The notes beneath the pieces were generated by a model that had not been told where the DNA came from, searched no databases, and saw only the letters and a list, made by a program, of their open reading frames with translations. From the NCBI GenBank assembly GCA_020425605.1, contig JAGQRH010000002.1, positions 156,592-220,591 of the forward strand: DNA of 64,000 nucleotides, written 5' to 3'. This document shows positions 53,394 to 62,079 of the stretch, piece by piece. Source of the stretch: Planctomycetota bacterium. Lineage in GTDB: Bacteria > Planctomycetota > UBA8742 > UBA2392. Position numbers and translations under genes: made by a program. The number at the start of each line of letters is the position of its first letter. The stretch's first letter is position 1.

Positions 53394-55745
53394 ATGCGAG
53401 TAATCCGATTGTTGTTGCCGAGCTTTGCTGCGTTGATGACCGTGTTGATACACGCCGCGTGGTGCCCCTTATCTACGGCTGGCCAGGACGCACCCGAAGA
53501 GTCCGGCACTGAAAGAAACGCCAAGGCGGAAGATGACACGCTTCCTGTCACCACGGATTCTCCCTCCACCGACAGCAAGGCAACGCCCGAAGAAAAAGAC
53601 GGCGAAGTCGTTGTCACCGCCACCCGAACCAAGGAAGACCCGAACGATACACCACGTGGCATCAGCAGCGTTGACTGGAAGGACTTGGAGAAGCGAGGGC
53701 CATCGTCCTCCACGCCCGCCGAGTTGCTGAAGGGCGAGCCTGGCGTGTTCCTGCAGCAGACCGGGCGCCGAGGCGGGGCGCCGATCATCCGGGGAATGAT
53801 CGGCAAGTACATCCTTCCGATGTATGACGGCATTCGGCTGACGGACGGCACGATCTTCGCCGGCCCAAACGGAATCTTCAACAATGTCGACCGTTTTACC
53901 ATCTCTCGCATCGAAGTCGTGCGCGGCCCCGCCTCGCTGTTTTATGGCAGCGACGCACTTGGCGGCACGATCAATATCGTCCCCAAGCGCTATGACGGGT
54001 TCCCCGAAGAGTTCGACATCGGCTTCGGAGTCCAGAGCCACTATCGATCCGTCAACAACATGTTCTCCGAGCGCGTGGAGTTCATGGGCGGCATCAGGCC
54101 GATCAACTTCTACCTGGGCGGGACCTTCATCGACGCCGGCGACACACGCGGCGGCAGCGGGCTTGGCAGGAGCTTCAACACATCCTGGACCGAGTTCAAC
54201 TTCGACGCGCGTATAGGCATCCAGCTCGCCAAGGGCCACGTGCTTGAGGCCGCGTACTTCCGCAATGAAGTCCGCAACTCGTTCCGCTACGACCAGCCAT
54301 GGGAGACACCCGACCGCAACGCCTGGTGGAAGGCGCACGAAAGCCTGTACCTCACCGGCTCAGGCCTTCGCAAGCGCATGAACCGCACGCCGCAGGCGAT
54401 CACGCAGGTGGCGTCGCTGACCTACTCGGCCGAGAATCCGACCGAGTTCTGGGACGAAGTGCTGGCCAAATTCTACTGGCGCGGGCAGTACGATCAGGGC
54501 GAGCGCGGCTCGGAGCAGACAAGCACGCGCACGGTGAACAAGTCCGTCGGCCATCAGAACTCATATGGCCTTAGCGCCCAGTTCGCCTGGCAGATGGCGA
54601 AAATCAACAAGGTCGTTTACGGCTTCGATACACGCCTGGACGACGTGTATGCCGGGCGCGCCTGGACCATCGTCTACGACAAGTCTACCGGCGAGCGCCT
54701 CAGCCGCAGCCAGGACAACACAGGCAGCCCCTCGGCCCGCTACCTGGATGTCGGCGTGTTTCTCTACGACGAGCTGCAACCGGTCGAGTGCCTGACCATC
54801 TCGGGTGGCATCCGCTACAACTATACCAACCTGACCTCGCGCCCGACGGCGCGCACGGTACCCTCGCCGCTGCAACCGGACGACCTGCGCCTGGACACAG
54901 ACTTCACGTCTTTCACCTGGCAGACCGGCGTGGTTTGGGACGTGATCGACGAGCTCACAATCGTCGCCAACGTTGGCACGGGTTTCAAGTCACCCAGTAT
55001 CTCCGACACTCTCTCATCAGGACCGTTCACCTTCGGCGTGAGCGCACCGAGCCCCGACCTGGATCCAGAAGAGTCGATTACCTACGAAATCGGCGTGAAG
55101 AGCCGCTTCGACCGTTTCAACGGCGAGCTGCTGGTCTACTACACCGACCTCACGAACATAATCGACTCGCGCCCCGGGTTCTTTGGCGGCTCCGATTTCA
55201 TCGATCTGAACGGCAACGGCACGAAGGACAGCGACGAGCAGGTGTACGTGAAGGACAATGTGGGGCGCGCCTACATCTTCGGCATTGAGGCGGCGGCGAA
55301 CTGGGAGTTTGTCCGCAGTGACAGTCTCGGAAGCTTCTACGTCGGCGGCCACGGCAGCTTCACCCGCGGCTACGACCTGACCGGCGAGGACAACCTGCGT
55401 TTCATTCCGCCGGTCAATGGACTGGCAAGCGTGCGCTGGGAGATGAACACAGGCTCGGAGTTCGGCAGCCGCTACTGGGCCGAGATCGAAGTGCCCTGGT
55501 CGTTCAACAAGCCGAAGAATCGCTTCTCGCAGGATGATTTCGCGGACCTCGCACAGTTCCCGCGCAAGCCGGGCAATCTGCCGGGCTGGGTCCTGATCAA
55601 CCTGCGATCAGGCGTCGACATCACCGACTACGCGTCGCTGAGCTGGTCCATCACCAACCTGCTGAACAGCGAATACCAGTCCTTCGGCTCACGCCTGCCG
55701 GGCGACGGATTCTCTTTCGATGTAGGGCTGAAGATCGAGTGGTAA
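53394..55745 (+). CDS. TonB-dependent outer-membrane receptor (HmuR-type position)
   Basis: The 783-residue product has a signal peptide, a Glu/Asp/Ser linker, a plug domain (VVVTATRTKEDPNDTPRGIS, AELLKGEPGVFLQQTGRRGG, IIRGMIGKYILPMYDGIRL, RIEVVRGPASLFYGSDALGG) and a 22-strand-type barrel ending in FSFDVGLKIEW, with a C-terminal aromatic. It imports a ligand in a TonB-dependent way. The gene order with a CobN-like protein, TonB, an ExbB-like channel and DUF2149 is that of haem-uptake hmu loci, so haem is the best guess; cobalamin or a metal chelate is possible. The ATG at 53394 is chosen for the signal peptide; the frame is open further up. Confidence 0.9.
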   Translation: MRVIRLLLPSFAALMTVLIHAAWCPLSTAGQDAPEESGTERNAKAEDDTLPVTTDSPSTDSKATPEEKDGEVVVTATRTKEDPNDTPRGISSVDWKDLEKRGPSSSTPAELLKGEPGVFLQQTGRRGGAPIIRGMIGKYILPMYDGIRLTDGTIFAGPNGIFNNVDRFTISRIEVVRGPASLFYGSDALGGTINIVPKRYDGFPEEFDIGFGVQSHYRSVNNMFSERVEFMGGIRPINFYLGGTFIDAGDTRGGSGLGRSFNTSWTEFNFDARIGIQLAKGHVLEAAYFRNEVRNSFRYDQPWETPDRNAWWKAHESLYLTGSGLRKRMNRTPQAITQVASLTYSAENPTEFWDEVLAKFYWRGQYDQGERGSEQTSTRTVNKSVGHQNSYGLSAQFAWQMAKINKVVYGFDTRLDDVYAGRAWTIVYDKSTGERLSRSQDNTGSPSARYLDVGVFLYDELQPVECLTISGGIRYNYTNLTSRPTARTVPSPLQPDDLRLDTDFTSFTWQTGVVWDVIDELTIVANVGTGFKSPSISDTLSSGPFTFGVSAPSPDLDPEESITYEIGVKSRFDRFNGELLVYYTDLTNIIDSRPGFFGGSDFIDLNGNGTKDSDEQVYVKDNVGRAYIFGIEAAANWEFVRSDSLGSFYVGGHGSFTRGYDLTGEDNLRFIPPVNGLASVRWEMNTGSEFGSRYWAEIEVPWSFNKPKNRFSQDDFADLAQFPRKPGNLPGWVLINLRSGVDITDYASLSWSITNLLNSEYQSFGSRLPGDGFSFDVGLKIEW

Positions 55746-55774
55746 CGCGGGGCATACCCGCGAAGCCGCCGGCG

Positions 55775-55814
55775 CAGGGAGGCCGGAACCGCCCGGAAGG
55801 CGAAGGCCTCCCTG
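55775..55814 (+). promoter_or_regulatory. intercistronic hairpin between receptor and CobN-like genes
   Basis: A 10-bp perfect stem (CAGGGAGGCC / GGCCTCCCTG) with a 20-nt loop lies between the receptor stop and the start of the chelatase-like gene. It could cause partial termination or protect the receptor mRNA, giving higher receptor levels. Confidence 0.55.
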
Positions 55815-55839
55815 TGTTTGGCACAAACCGGGAAAGAAC

Positions 55840-58800
55840 ATGAAACATGCAACGACACTCATACTGCTTCTGGCCGCCGCGCTGCTTGCGGTGGCCGCGG
55901 GCGTATCCCGCGGACAGGAGAAGAAAGAAGAGCCGACGAAGTTCCGCATCGCGTTCGTCGGTATCTGGGACCGCGTGATGCCGATCATGGACCGCGTTTC
56001 GCGCGAGACGGGCATCGAGACGGTCATTCTCAAGGCATCCGATCTCATCGACGCGGACGGCGACCGGCTCGAAGGCGTGAAGGTCGTCTACATCCTGAAC
56101 TTCCAACCGGCCGAAGCCGTGGCGCTGAAGGACGTGTTCCGCAAAGCAAAGGAGAAACACGTCGAGTTGAAGGTCATTCCGCTCGATCAGCGCGACTCGC
56201 ACGGTGAGCTCGAAGGCGCCGGGCTGCTCGACCACGACGAGAAAGTGCCCGAGTACTGGCGCGCCAACGGCGCGGTAAACCTGCGGCGCCTGCTTCGCTA
56301 CACCACGATCACCTACCTCGGCGACAGCGGCGAGATCGAGGCGCCGTTGATCATCCCGGATACCGGGTACTACCACCCCGACAAACTGGACGTGTACCAG
56401 GACATCGATCTCTATCGCAGAGAAACCGGCTGGAAGACCGGCTCGCCGGTTGCGGTGCTGTTGATGCACCAGTCCTTCTGGATCACTGAGGACACGAAGG
56501 TCATCAACGCGGAGATCAAGGCGCTGGAGGACCAGGGCTTCAACGTCGCCGCCATCTTCGCCGAGGATCAAGTGAAGCTGCGCGAGATGATCAAGGCCGT
56601 CAAGCCTGACATCATCGTCGAGGATCGCCACGGATCGACCTGGGAAGGCGAAGGCCCCAAGACATTCCTCGAAGAGATGGACAAGCCGTACCTGCGCCCC
56701 ATCTCGATGCTTCACTACACCGTACAGCAGTGGAAGGACGACCCGCGCGGGTTGTCCTACGGCGACGTCGGAAACTTCGTCACGCTGCAGGAGACCAAGG
56801 GAACGATCGAGCCGATCGTAGTCGGCGGGCTGCTGGTCAGCGCGGCGGGCTTTCGCGTGCATGAGCCGATCTACGAGCGTATTGATCGTTTCGCCCGGCG
56901 TGCGGCCTCGTGGGTGCAACTGCAGCGCAAGAAGAACTCGGAAAAACGCGTCGCGATCATCTACTACAGCAAGAACGCAGGAAAGGACGACCTGTTCCGC
57001 GGCAGCCCAACCGGCGCGTTCATGGATGGACCGGAGAGCCTGGCACGCTTCCTGCCTCGACTGAAACAAGAGGGCTACAAGGTTGATCCCCTCCCGAGCA
57101 GCGCGGAAGAAATCATCGAGCAGGCCAAGCTGCGAGGGCGCAACATCGGCCCCTGGGCGCAGGGTGAAATTGAGGCCGTCGCCGACCTGCCGGAGACAGT
57201 GCTTGTCCCGAAAGAACAGTACGAAACCTGGTTCCGCACCAAGCTGAACTCGAAGCTGCGCGAGGCCGTCGAAAAGTCGTTCGGCCCGCCGCCGGGCAAG
57301 CTGATGGTGGTCACGCGCAACGAAAAGGAATTTATCGTCCTGCCCGGAATGCAGCTCGGGAACATCCTGCTCGCGCCGCAGCCCCTCCGCGGCGAAAAGG
57401 AAGACGAGAAGCTGCTGCACTCTCGCGACGTGCCTCCGCCGCACAACTACCTGTGTTTTTATTGGTGGCTACAGGAGGCCTACAAGGCCGACGCGATCCT
57501 GCACTGGGGCACCCACGGCTCGCTCGAGCTGTTGCCTGGCAAGGAGGCCGGCATGTCGGCCGAGGACTGGAGCGATATCTGCACCGCCAACATGCCGGTG
57601 ATCAACCCCTGGATCATGGACAACATCGGCGAGGCAACCCTGTCGCGCCGCCGCAGCTACGCCGCGTTGGTGGACCACGTACCGCCGCCCGCCATCAACG
57701 CGGGAATGCCCAACGAAATGCGAGATCTGCACGACACGATCGACAAGTTCTACAGCCTTGAGCCCGGGCTGCTGCGCGAGGAGTTTCGCAAGGAAGTCAC
57801 CTCGCAGGCGATCAAGACGCGCGTTGCGGAGACCCTGAGAATCGAAGGGCTCGAATCACGCATGCTTACCGACGACGAGATCACACGGGTACACGACTAC
57901 GGACACGTCGTGGAAAACAGCACTACCCCGCTGTCACTGCACGTTCTCGGCACTTGGCCGGAGCCGGACGTGATGGTCCCCTATCTCGTGACATGTCTGG
58001 GGCAGGATTTTCTCAGGCGCCTGCGCCACGCCTACCCGATTCCCGGCAGCGAGCGACACGGCGAGGAAGCGAAGGAGCACGACGAAGACGGGCCGCTCGA
58101 CGAACATGAAGTGAAATGGCTGCGCTCGCGCGCCGAAGTGATGCTCTACGACTGCGTAATCGGCGACAAGCAGCCGCCGGAAGAGTATGCCGGCGACGTC
58201 GAGTTCGCGCGCGACCTCGCCACGCGCCTGCGCATGGCCGACGCAGAGATCACCAACATCTTCCGGGCATTGCGCGGCGGGTACGTTCCACCGGGGCCGG
58301 GCCCTGATCCAGCCCGGAATTCAGCGAGCGTACCCGCTGGTCGCAACCTCTATGGCGTCAACCCGGAAGAGATACCGACGCGCCCGTCATGGGAAGTCGC
58401 AACGCGCCTGATCGATGAAATGCTGAAGACCAAGTCGCCGAAGAAGGTCGGCTTCGACCTGAACGGCATGAACACCATGCGCGACTTCGGCGTCGTCGAG
58501 GCCCAGATCCTGTACCTGATGGGCGTACGCCCGGTGTGGGACCGCAACAACCTCGTCATCGACATTGAGTTGATACCCAGCGAAGAACTCGGGCGCCCGC
58601 GCATTGACGTCTTCATCGCCATGGGAGGCCAGTACAAAGAGAACTTCGGCTCGCGAGTGAAACTGCTCGACAAGGCCGTACGCCTCGTCAGCGAACTCGA
58701 CGAGAAAGACAATTACGTCCGCAAGGGCACCGAGGACCTCAAGCAGCGGTTGATCAGCCGCGGCTATTCCGAAGAGCGGGCGGGCATGCTCTCACCCGCC

Positions 58801-59832
58801 CGCATATTCGGCACAAAGCCGGGCAACATGAGCGGCACCCACATCCTGTACCTCGTGCCCCGCAGCGGAGTGTGGGAGACCGACGACGAAATCAACTCCG
58901 TCTACGTCGACAACATGAGCTTCGCATACACCGGCGACGTCTGGGGCGAGCAGCTTGACGGGCTGTACGAGGACGCGATCCAGGGCACCGACACAATCAT
59001 CCGCGTGTGGGCGTCCAACATGACCAGCCAGCTCTCGAACCACCACGCGTATGAATACCTCGGCGGGCTCAGCCTTGCCGTCACCAAACTGACGGGGCGC
59101 GAGCCGGACGCCCTGATCGCTGACGTGCGTGACCCGTCGGCGGCGCACATGCGCGGCTTTGACGAAGTCCTCGCCACCAACCTGCGCACCGAGCTGCTGA
59201 ACCAGAAGTGGATGGAGGGAATGAAGGGCCACGACTACGCCGGCGCCGGGCACATGGCCGAGCTGGTGAAGAACACCTTCGGCTGGGACGTGACGCGCTC
59301 AAGTTCGGTCTCTGACGGCGTCTGGAAGGACATCTTCGAGACCTACGTGAAAGACAAATACAACCTCGGGTTGAAGGAGTGGTTCGACAAGGTCAACCCG
59401 CACGCTTTGCAGGAGATCGCGGCCACCATGCTGGAGGCCTCGCGCAAGGGCTACTGGTCCACCGACGAGGCCACGCTGGCTGAACTGTCGAAGGTGTACG
59501 CCGAGTCCGTGGCGCGCTTCGGCCCTTCCGCCGGGCTCGTATCCGGGGGCAACGACAAGCTGGACAACGAGATCCTCAAGCACCTGGCCGCCCCGGGCGA
59601 CGCCAAGCTGGTCGAGAGTTTCAAGCAGGCCATCGCCCAGTCGCGCGGCGCACCGGCGGAAGCCAGGGTGCGCGGGCCGGTGCTGGAAGAACAACAGCCA
59701 CAGCAGACGCCGCAGCCCGCACAAGCTCAGGAAAGCGAGTACCCCAGCTTCATCGCCGTGTTCGCCGCGATCGGGCTGGGTCTGTTGTTTGTGATCGGGC
59801 TGTTTCTGCGCCCGAACGTGTCAGGCACATGA
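55840..59832 (+). CDS. membrane-anchored CobN-like chelatase (HmuS-type)
   Basis: The 1330-residue product is related to the cobaltochelatase/Mg-chelatase large subunit family (DAILHWGTHGSLELLPGKEAGMSAEDW, IYYSKNAGKDD-like, PARIFGTKPGNMSGTHILYLVPRSGVW, YTGDVWGEQLDG). Unlike cytoplasmic CobN it has an N-terminal signal peptide (LILLLAAALLAVAAGVSRG) and a C-terminal membrane helix (FIAVFAAIGLGLLFVIGLFL), so it faces the periplasm. This is the layout of HmuS, reported to remove iron from haem in anaerobes, and its neighbours fit the same system. A Co or Mg chelation role cannot be excluded. It overlaps tonB by 4 bp. Confidence 0.9.
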   Translation: MKHATTLILLLAAALLAVAAGVSRGQEKKEEPTKFRIAFVGIWDRVMPIMDRVSRETGIETVILKASDLIDADGDRLEGVKVVYILNFQPAEAVALKDVFRKAKEKHVELKVIPLDQRDSHGELEGAGLLDHDEKVPEYWRANGAVNLRRLLRYTTITYLGDSGEIEAPLIIPDTGYYHPDKLDVYQDIDLYRRETGWKTGSPVAVLLMHQSFWITEDTKVINAEIKALEDQGFNVAAIFAEDQVKLREMIKAVKPDIIVEDRHGSTWEGEGPKTFLEEMDKPYLRPISMLHYTVQQWKDDPRGLSYGDVGNFVTLQETKGTIEPIVVGGLLVSAAGFRVHEPIYERIDRFARRAASWVQLQRKKNSEKRVAIIYYSKNAGKDDLFRGSPTGAFMDGPESLARFLPRLKQEGYKVDPLPSSAEEIIEQAKLRGRNIGPWAQGEIEAVADLPETVLVPKEQYETWFRTKLNSKLREAVEKSFGPPPGKLMVVTRNEKEFIVLPGMQLGNILLAPQPLRGEKEDEKLLHSRDVPPPHNYLCFYWWLQEAYKADAILHWGTHGSLELLPGKEAGMSAEDWSDICTANMPVINPWIMDNIGEATLSRRRSYAALVDHVPPPAINAGMPNEMRDLHDTIDKFYSLEPGLLREEFRKEVTSQAIKTRVAETLRIEGLESRMLTDDEITRVHDYGHVVENSTTPLSLHVLGTWPEPDVMVPYLVTCLGQDFLRRLRHAYPIPGSERHGEEAKEHDEDGPLDEHEVKWLRSRAEVMLYDCVIGDKQPPEEYAGDVEFARDLATRLRMADAEITNIFRALRGGYVPPGPGPDPARNSASVPAGRNLYGVNPEEIPTRPSWEVATRLIDEMLKTKSPKKVGFDLNGMNTMRDFGVVEAQILYLMGVRPVWDRNNLVIDIELIPSEELGRPRIDVFIAMGGQYKENFGSRVKLLDKAVRLVSELDEKDNYVRKGTEDLKQRLISRGYSEERAGMLSPARIFGTKPGNMSGTHILYLVPRSGVWETDDEINSVYVDNMSFAYTGDVWGEQLDGLYEDAIQGTDTIIRVWASNMTSQLSNHHAYEYLGGLSLAVTKLTGREPDALIADVRDPSAAHMRGFDEVLATNLRTELLNQKWMEGMKGHDYAGAGHMAELVKNTFGWDVTRSSSVSDGVWKDIFETYVKDKYNLGLKEWFDKVNPHALQEIAATMLEASRKGYWSTDEATLAELSKVYAESVARFGPSAGLVSGGNDKLDNEILKHLAAPGDAKLVESFKQAIAQSRGAPAEARVRGPVLEEQQPQQTPQPAQAQESEYPSFIAVFAAIGLGLLFVIGLFLRPNVSGT

Positions 59833-60653
59833 AAGGACTGAACGCGAAAAAGGACCGCCGGGGGTCCCGCCACGCTAAGTCAACCATACCAGGCGGCACC
59901 CCACAGGCGGACGCACCGTGCGGCAGGCACGCGCGGATGGTGTTGCTTTCACTTACGCTTCACGCCATCGCGCTGGTGCTGCTGCTTCGAGTGGCAGGCG
60001 TCGCTCTGCTGAACCCGAGCCAGCTCGTGCAGCAGGCCGATATCGACCGTGACTTCCGCCTGCCCCCGGAGCCGGAACCCACCAGTTTCCCCGAGGTGGA
60101 GCCGCAGATTCAGCCCCCCGACTCGCCGCCGCCGGACACCAAGCTGCCGATAGAACACACGCCGGACACGCTGCCCGAGAAGCCCCGCGCAGAGGTCGCA
60201 AACCCCGACGCGCCCCCGCCCCAACCACCCGTCCCCCCGGTGGTGAAGCCGCAGCCGTTGCATCGCCCTGAGCCGGTGGTGCCTGAGCCCGAGCCAACCC
60301 CGGAGCCGACACCCGAGCCCGTCCAGTCTCAGCCCCGCCCGGAACCGCAACCGGTCAAACCTGCCCCTTCGGTTGTGGTGCCGCCGCGCCCGACGGACGA
60401 CAACCCCGCTCCGGGCTATCCACGCCAGGCGCGCAAACGCGGCTACGAGGGCAAGGTCGTCGTCCATGTACTGGTCGGAAGCGAGGGTCGGGTGAAATCG
60501 GTGGAAGTGAAGGAGTCTTCCGGTTTCGCCATACTCGACAAAGCCGCTAGGGAATCCGTCGAAGACTGGAAATTCCTTCCGGGAATGCGCGACGGCAAGC
60601 CCGAGGAAGCATTCACCGACGTAACGATTCGCTTCGAGTTGACGGACGATTGA
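59829..60653 (+). CDS. tonB: TonB energy transducer
   Basis: The 274-residue product has one membrane helix (MVLLSLTLHAIALVLLLRVAG), a long Pro/Glu-rich spacer (~70-180) and a C-terminal TonB domain (GYPRQARKRGYEGKVVVHVLVG, RVKSVEVKESSGFAILDKAARESVEDWKFLP). It couples the proton-driven channel in the inner membrane to the receptor two genes upstream. A basic N-terminal extension of ~40 residues precedes the helix. The ATG overlaps the preceding stop codon. Confidence 0.93.
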   Translation: MKGLNAKKDRRGSRHAKSTIPGGTPQADAPCGRHARMVLLSLTLHAIALVLLLRVAGVALLNPSQLVQQADIDRDFRLPPEPEPTSFPEVEPQIQPPDSPPPDTKLPIEHTPDTLPEKPRAEVANPDAPPPQPPVPPVVKPQPLHRPEPVVPEPEPTPEPTPEPVQSQPRPEPQPVKPAPSVVVPPRPTDDNPAPGYPRQARKRGYEGKVVVHVLVGSEGRVKSVEVKESSGFAILDKAARESVEDWKFLPGMRDGKPEEAFTDVTIRFELTDD

Positions 60654-60668
60654 GCCTGAAAGGACACG

Positions 60669-61310
60669 ATGGAACCAGTCATCCAGACCTTGTACACGAT
60701 CTCAACGGCGCTGCAGTTGCCGGTGATGGTCATCCTGCTGCTGTTTCTAGGCTGGTCGGCGCTGCAGATCGGGCGACAGGTGCGTGAGTACGTCGACCTT
60801 CGTACATACCGAAGGGCGATGAAGTCTGCCATTGCGGCGCTCAAGAAGGGCGCGAGCGAGCCCCGGGCGGTCCACGAGGCGACGGCCGAGTTGCGGGATA
60901 TACGCGGGCCCGCAAAGCTCCTGCTTGCCGCCGCAGGGAGCAACGCCGGCGAAGTCGTTCTGGGCAAGGTCCTGGACGACGTGCATATCCAGCTCAATGA
61001 CAGGGTGACCCGTGTTGGTATCGGCATCCGGCTTGGCCCCATGTTCGGGCTGATGGGAACGCTGATCCCGATGGGCCCGGCACTGACCGGGCTTGCCAGC
61101 GGCGACATCAACGTGCTGACGCAGAATCTCGTGGTCGCCTTCAGTACAACCGTGCTTGGCCTGCTGATCGGTGGCATCTGCTATGTGCTGCAGATGACAC
61201 GTAAGCGCTGGTACGCGCAGGACCTGTCAGATCTGGACTTTCTACACGATGTGCTGATCGCCAGCAGGGAGGATGCTCATGCCAAGCCGCATGAAGAAAC
61301 GCAGGGCTGA
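60669..61310 (+). CDS. MotA/TolQ/ExbB-type proton channel subunit (HmuU-type)
   Basis: The 213-residue product has three membrane segments (VMVILLLFLGWSALQI, LGPMFGLMGTLIPMGPALTGLASG and VAFSTTVLGLLIGGICYVLQM). The MotA/TolQ/ExbB signature lies around the second and third. It should form the ion channel that powers TonB. It is 15 bp from tonB and overlaps the DUF2149 gene, consistent with one operon. Confidence 0.92.
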   Translation: MEPVIQTLYTISTALQLPVMVILLLFLGWSALQIGRQVREYVDLRTYRRAMKSAIAALKKGASEPRAVHEATAELRDIRGPAKLLLAAAGSNAGEVVLGKVLDDVHIQLNDRVTRVGIGIRLGPMFGLMGTLIPMGPALTGLASGDINVLTQNLVVAFSTTVLGLLIGGICYVLQMTRKRWYAQDLSDLDFLHDVLIASREDAHAKPHEETQG

Positions 61311-61650
61311 ACGCCACGCACCGTCAGAGGCCGACGATGACCCGCTCAACGGCATGGCCAACCTGTTCGACCTTGGAATGGTGTTCGCCGTGGCGCTGTT
61401 GCTGGCGCTGGTGACCTACTACAGCCTGCCGGAACTACTGGCCGACAAGCAGGACGTCACGATCATCAAGAACCCCGGCAAAAAGAACATGGAGCTGATC
61501 CGCAAGAAGGGCAAAGACATCCAGCACCTGAAAATCACCACCAAAGAGATCGGCGGCGAAGGCGAACGCCTCGGCACGGCCTACCGTCTCAAGTCAGGCG
61601 AAGTCGTCTATGTGCCGGAGACTTCCGACCCCAAGCCTGCGGGTGATTGA
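61279..61650 (+). CDS. DUF2149 protein (HmuV-type), ExbD-like partner
   Basis: The 123-residue product has the DUF2149 core DDPLNGMANLFDLGMVFAVALLLALVTYY with a single membrane helix and a periplasmic tail (KQDVTIIKNPGKKNMELIRKKG). By topology it resembles ExbD/TolR and probably completes the channel. The AGGGAGG site at 61266-61272 favours ATG 61279 over the ATG at 61273. It ends the operon. Confidence 0.9.
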   Translation: MPSRMKKRRAERHAPSEADDDPLNGMANLFDLGMVFAVALLLALVTYYSLPELLADKQDVTIIKNPGKKNMELIRKKGKDIQHLKITTKEIGGEGERLGTAYRLKSGEVVYVPETSDPKPAGD

Positions 61651-61812
61651 GCAACGACAACGGAGTGCATCCAGAGGAATCATCCGTTGGGATGCAGCTG
61701 CTAGTCGGCGGGACATTGGTTGTTTTTAACCCTCGGCGCTAAGTCGGCGTCGGATGTTTGCCGGTGCAGCAAACGGCACACGACGATTCTTTGTGTAGTG
61801 ACGCGTAAAGAC

Positions 61813-61843
61813 AGCAGCCCGCAGATTGGCTCTGCGGGCTGCT
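61813..61843 (-). terminator. terminator following the inverted tRNA-Asn fragment
   Basis: The hairpin AGCAGCCCGCAGA / TCTGCGGGCTGCT is identical in its stem to the one at 47444-47474. It lies 7 bp beyond the CCA of the minus-strand tRNA fragment and can also end the hmu-like operon from the other side. Confidence 0.8.
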
Positions 61844-61850
61844 TCTTAGC

Positions 61851-61893
61851 TGGCTCCTCGGGCTGGACTCGAACCAGCAACCTATCGATTGAC
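61851..61893 (-). other. 3' part of tRNA-Asn, inverted copy: possible attachment-site remnant
   Basis: On the minus strand the variable loop, T-arm (GCTGG-TTCGAGT-CCAGC), acceptor 3' strand CCGAGGA, G and CCA match the 47387-47436 fragment. Similarity stops in the anticodon stem-loop (GTCAATCGAT here). The 5' half is missing. Homology with the 47-kb copy continues for ~60 bp past the CCA through the terminator. Confidence 0.82.
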
Positions 61894-62079
61894 CGGCGTG
61901 CCTGCTGCCTGATGTTGCCCAGCAACCATGATACTTTGCACTGGCCTTGCGAATCGTAGGGGACGGCCCCGCATACGTGTTGCGTGGTCCTACTTGTGCG
62001 CCGGAGGGAGTGCGACGCTAGGGGATGAAACACGCGAACGTGATATTGCGGCGCGTAGTATCATGGTTCAGGAGGGACC
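61894..62079. other. upstream region of the OLD-like gene
   Basis: There is no gene here. A CAGGAGGGA ribosome binding site precedes the ATG at 62080. The region joins the broken tRNA directly to the nuclease gene. Confidence 0.4.
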
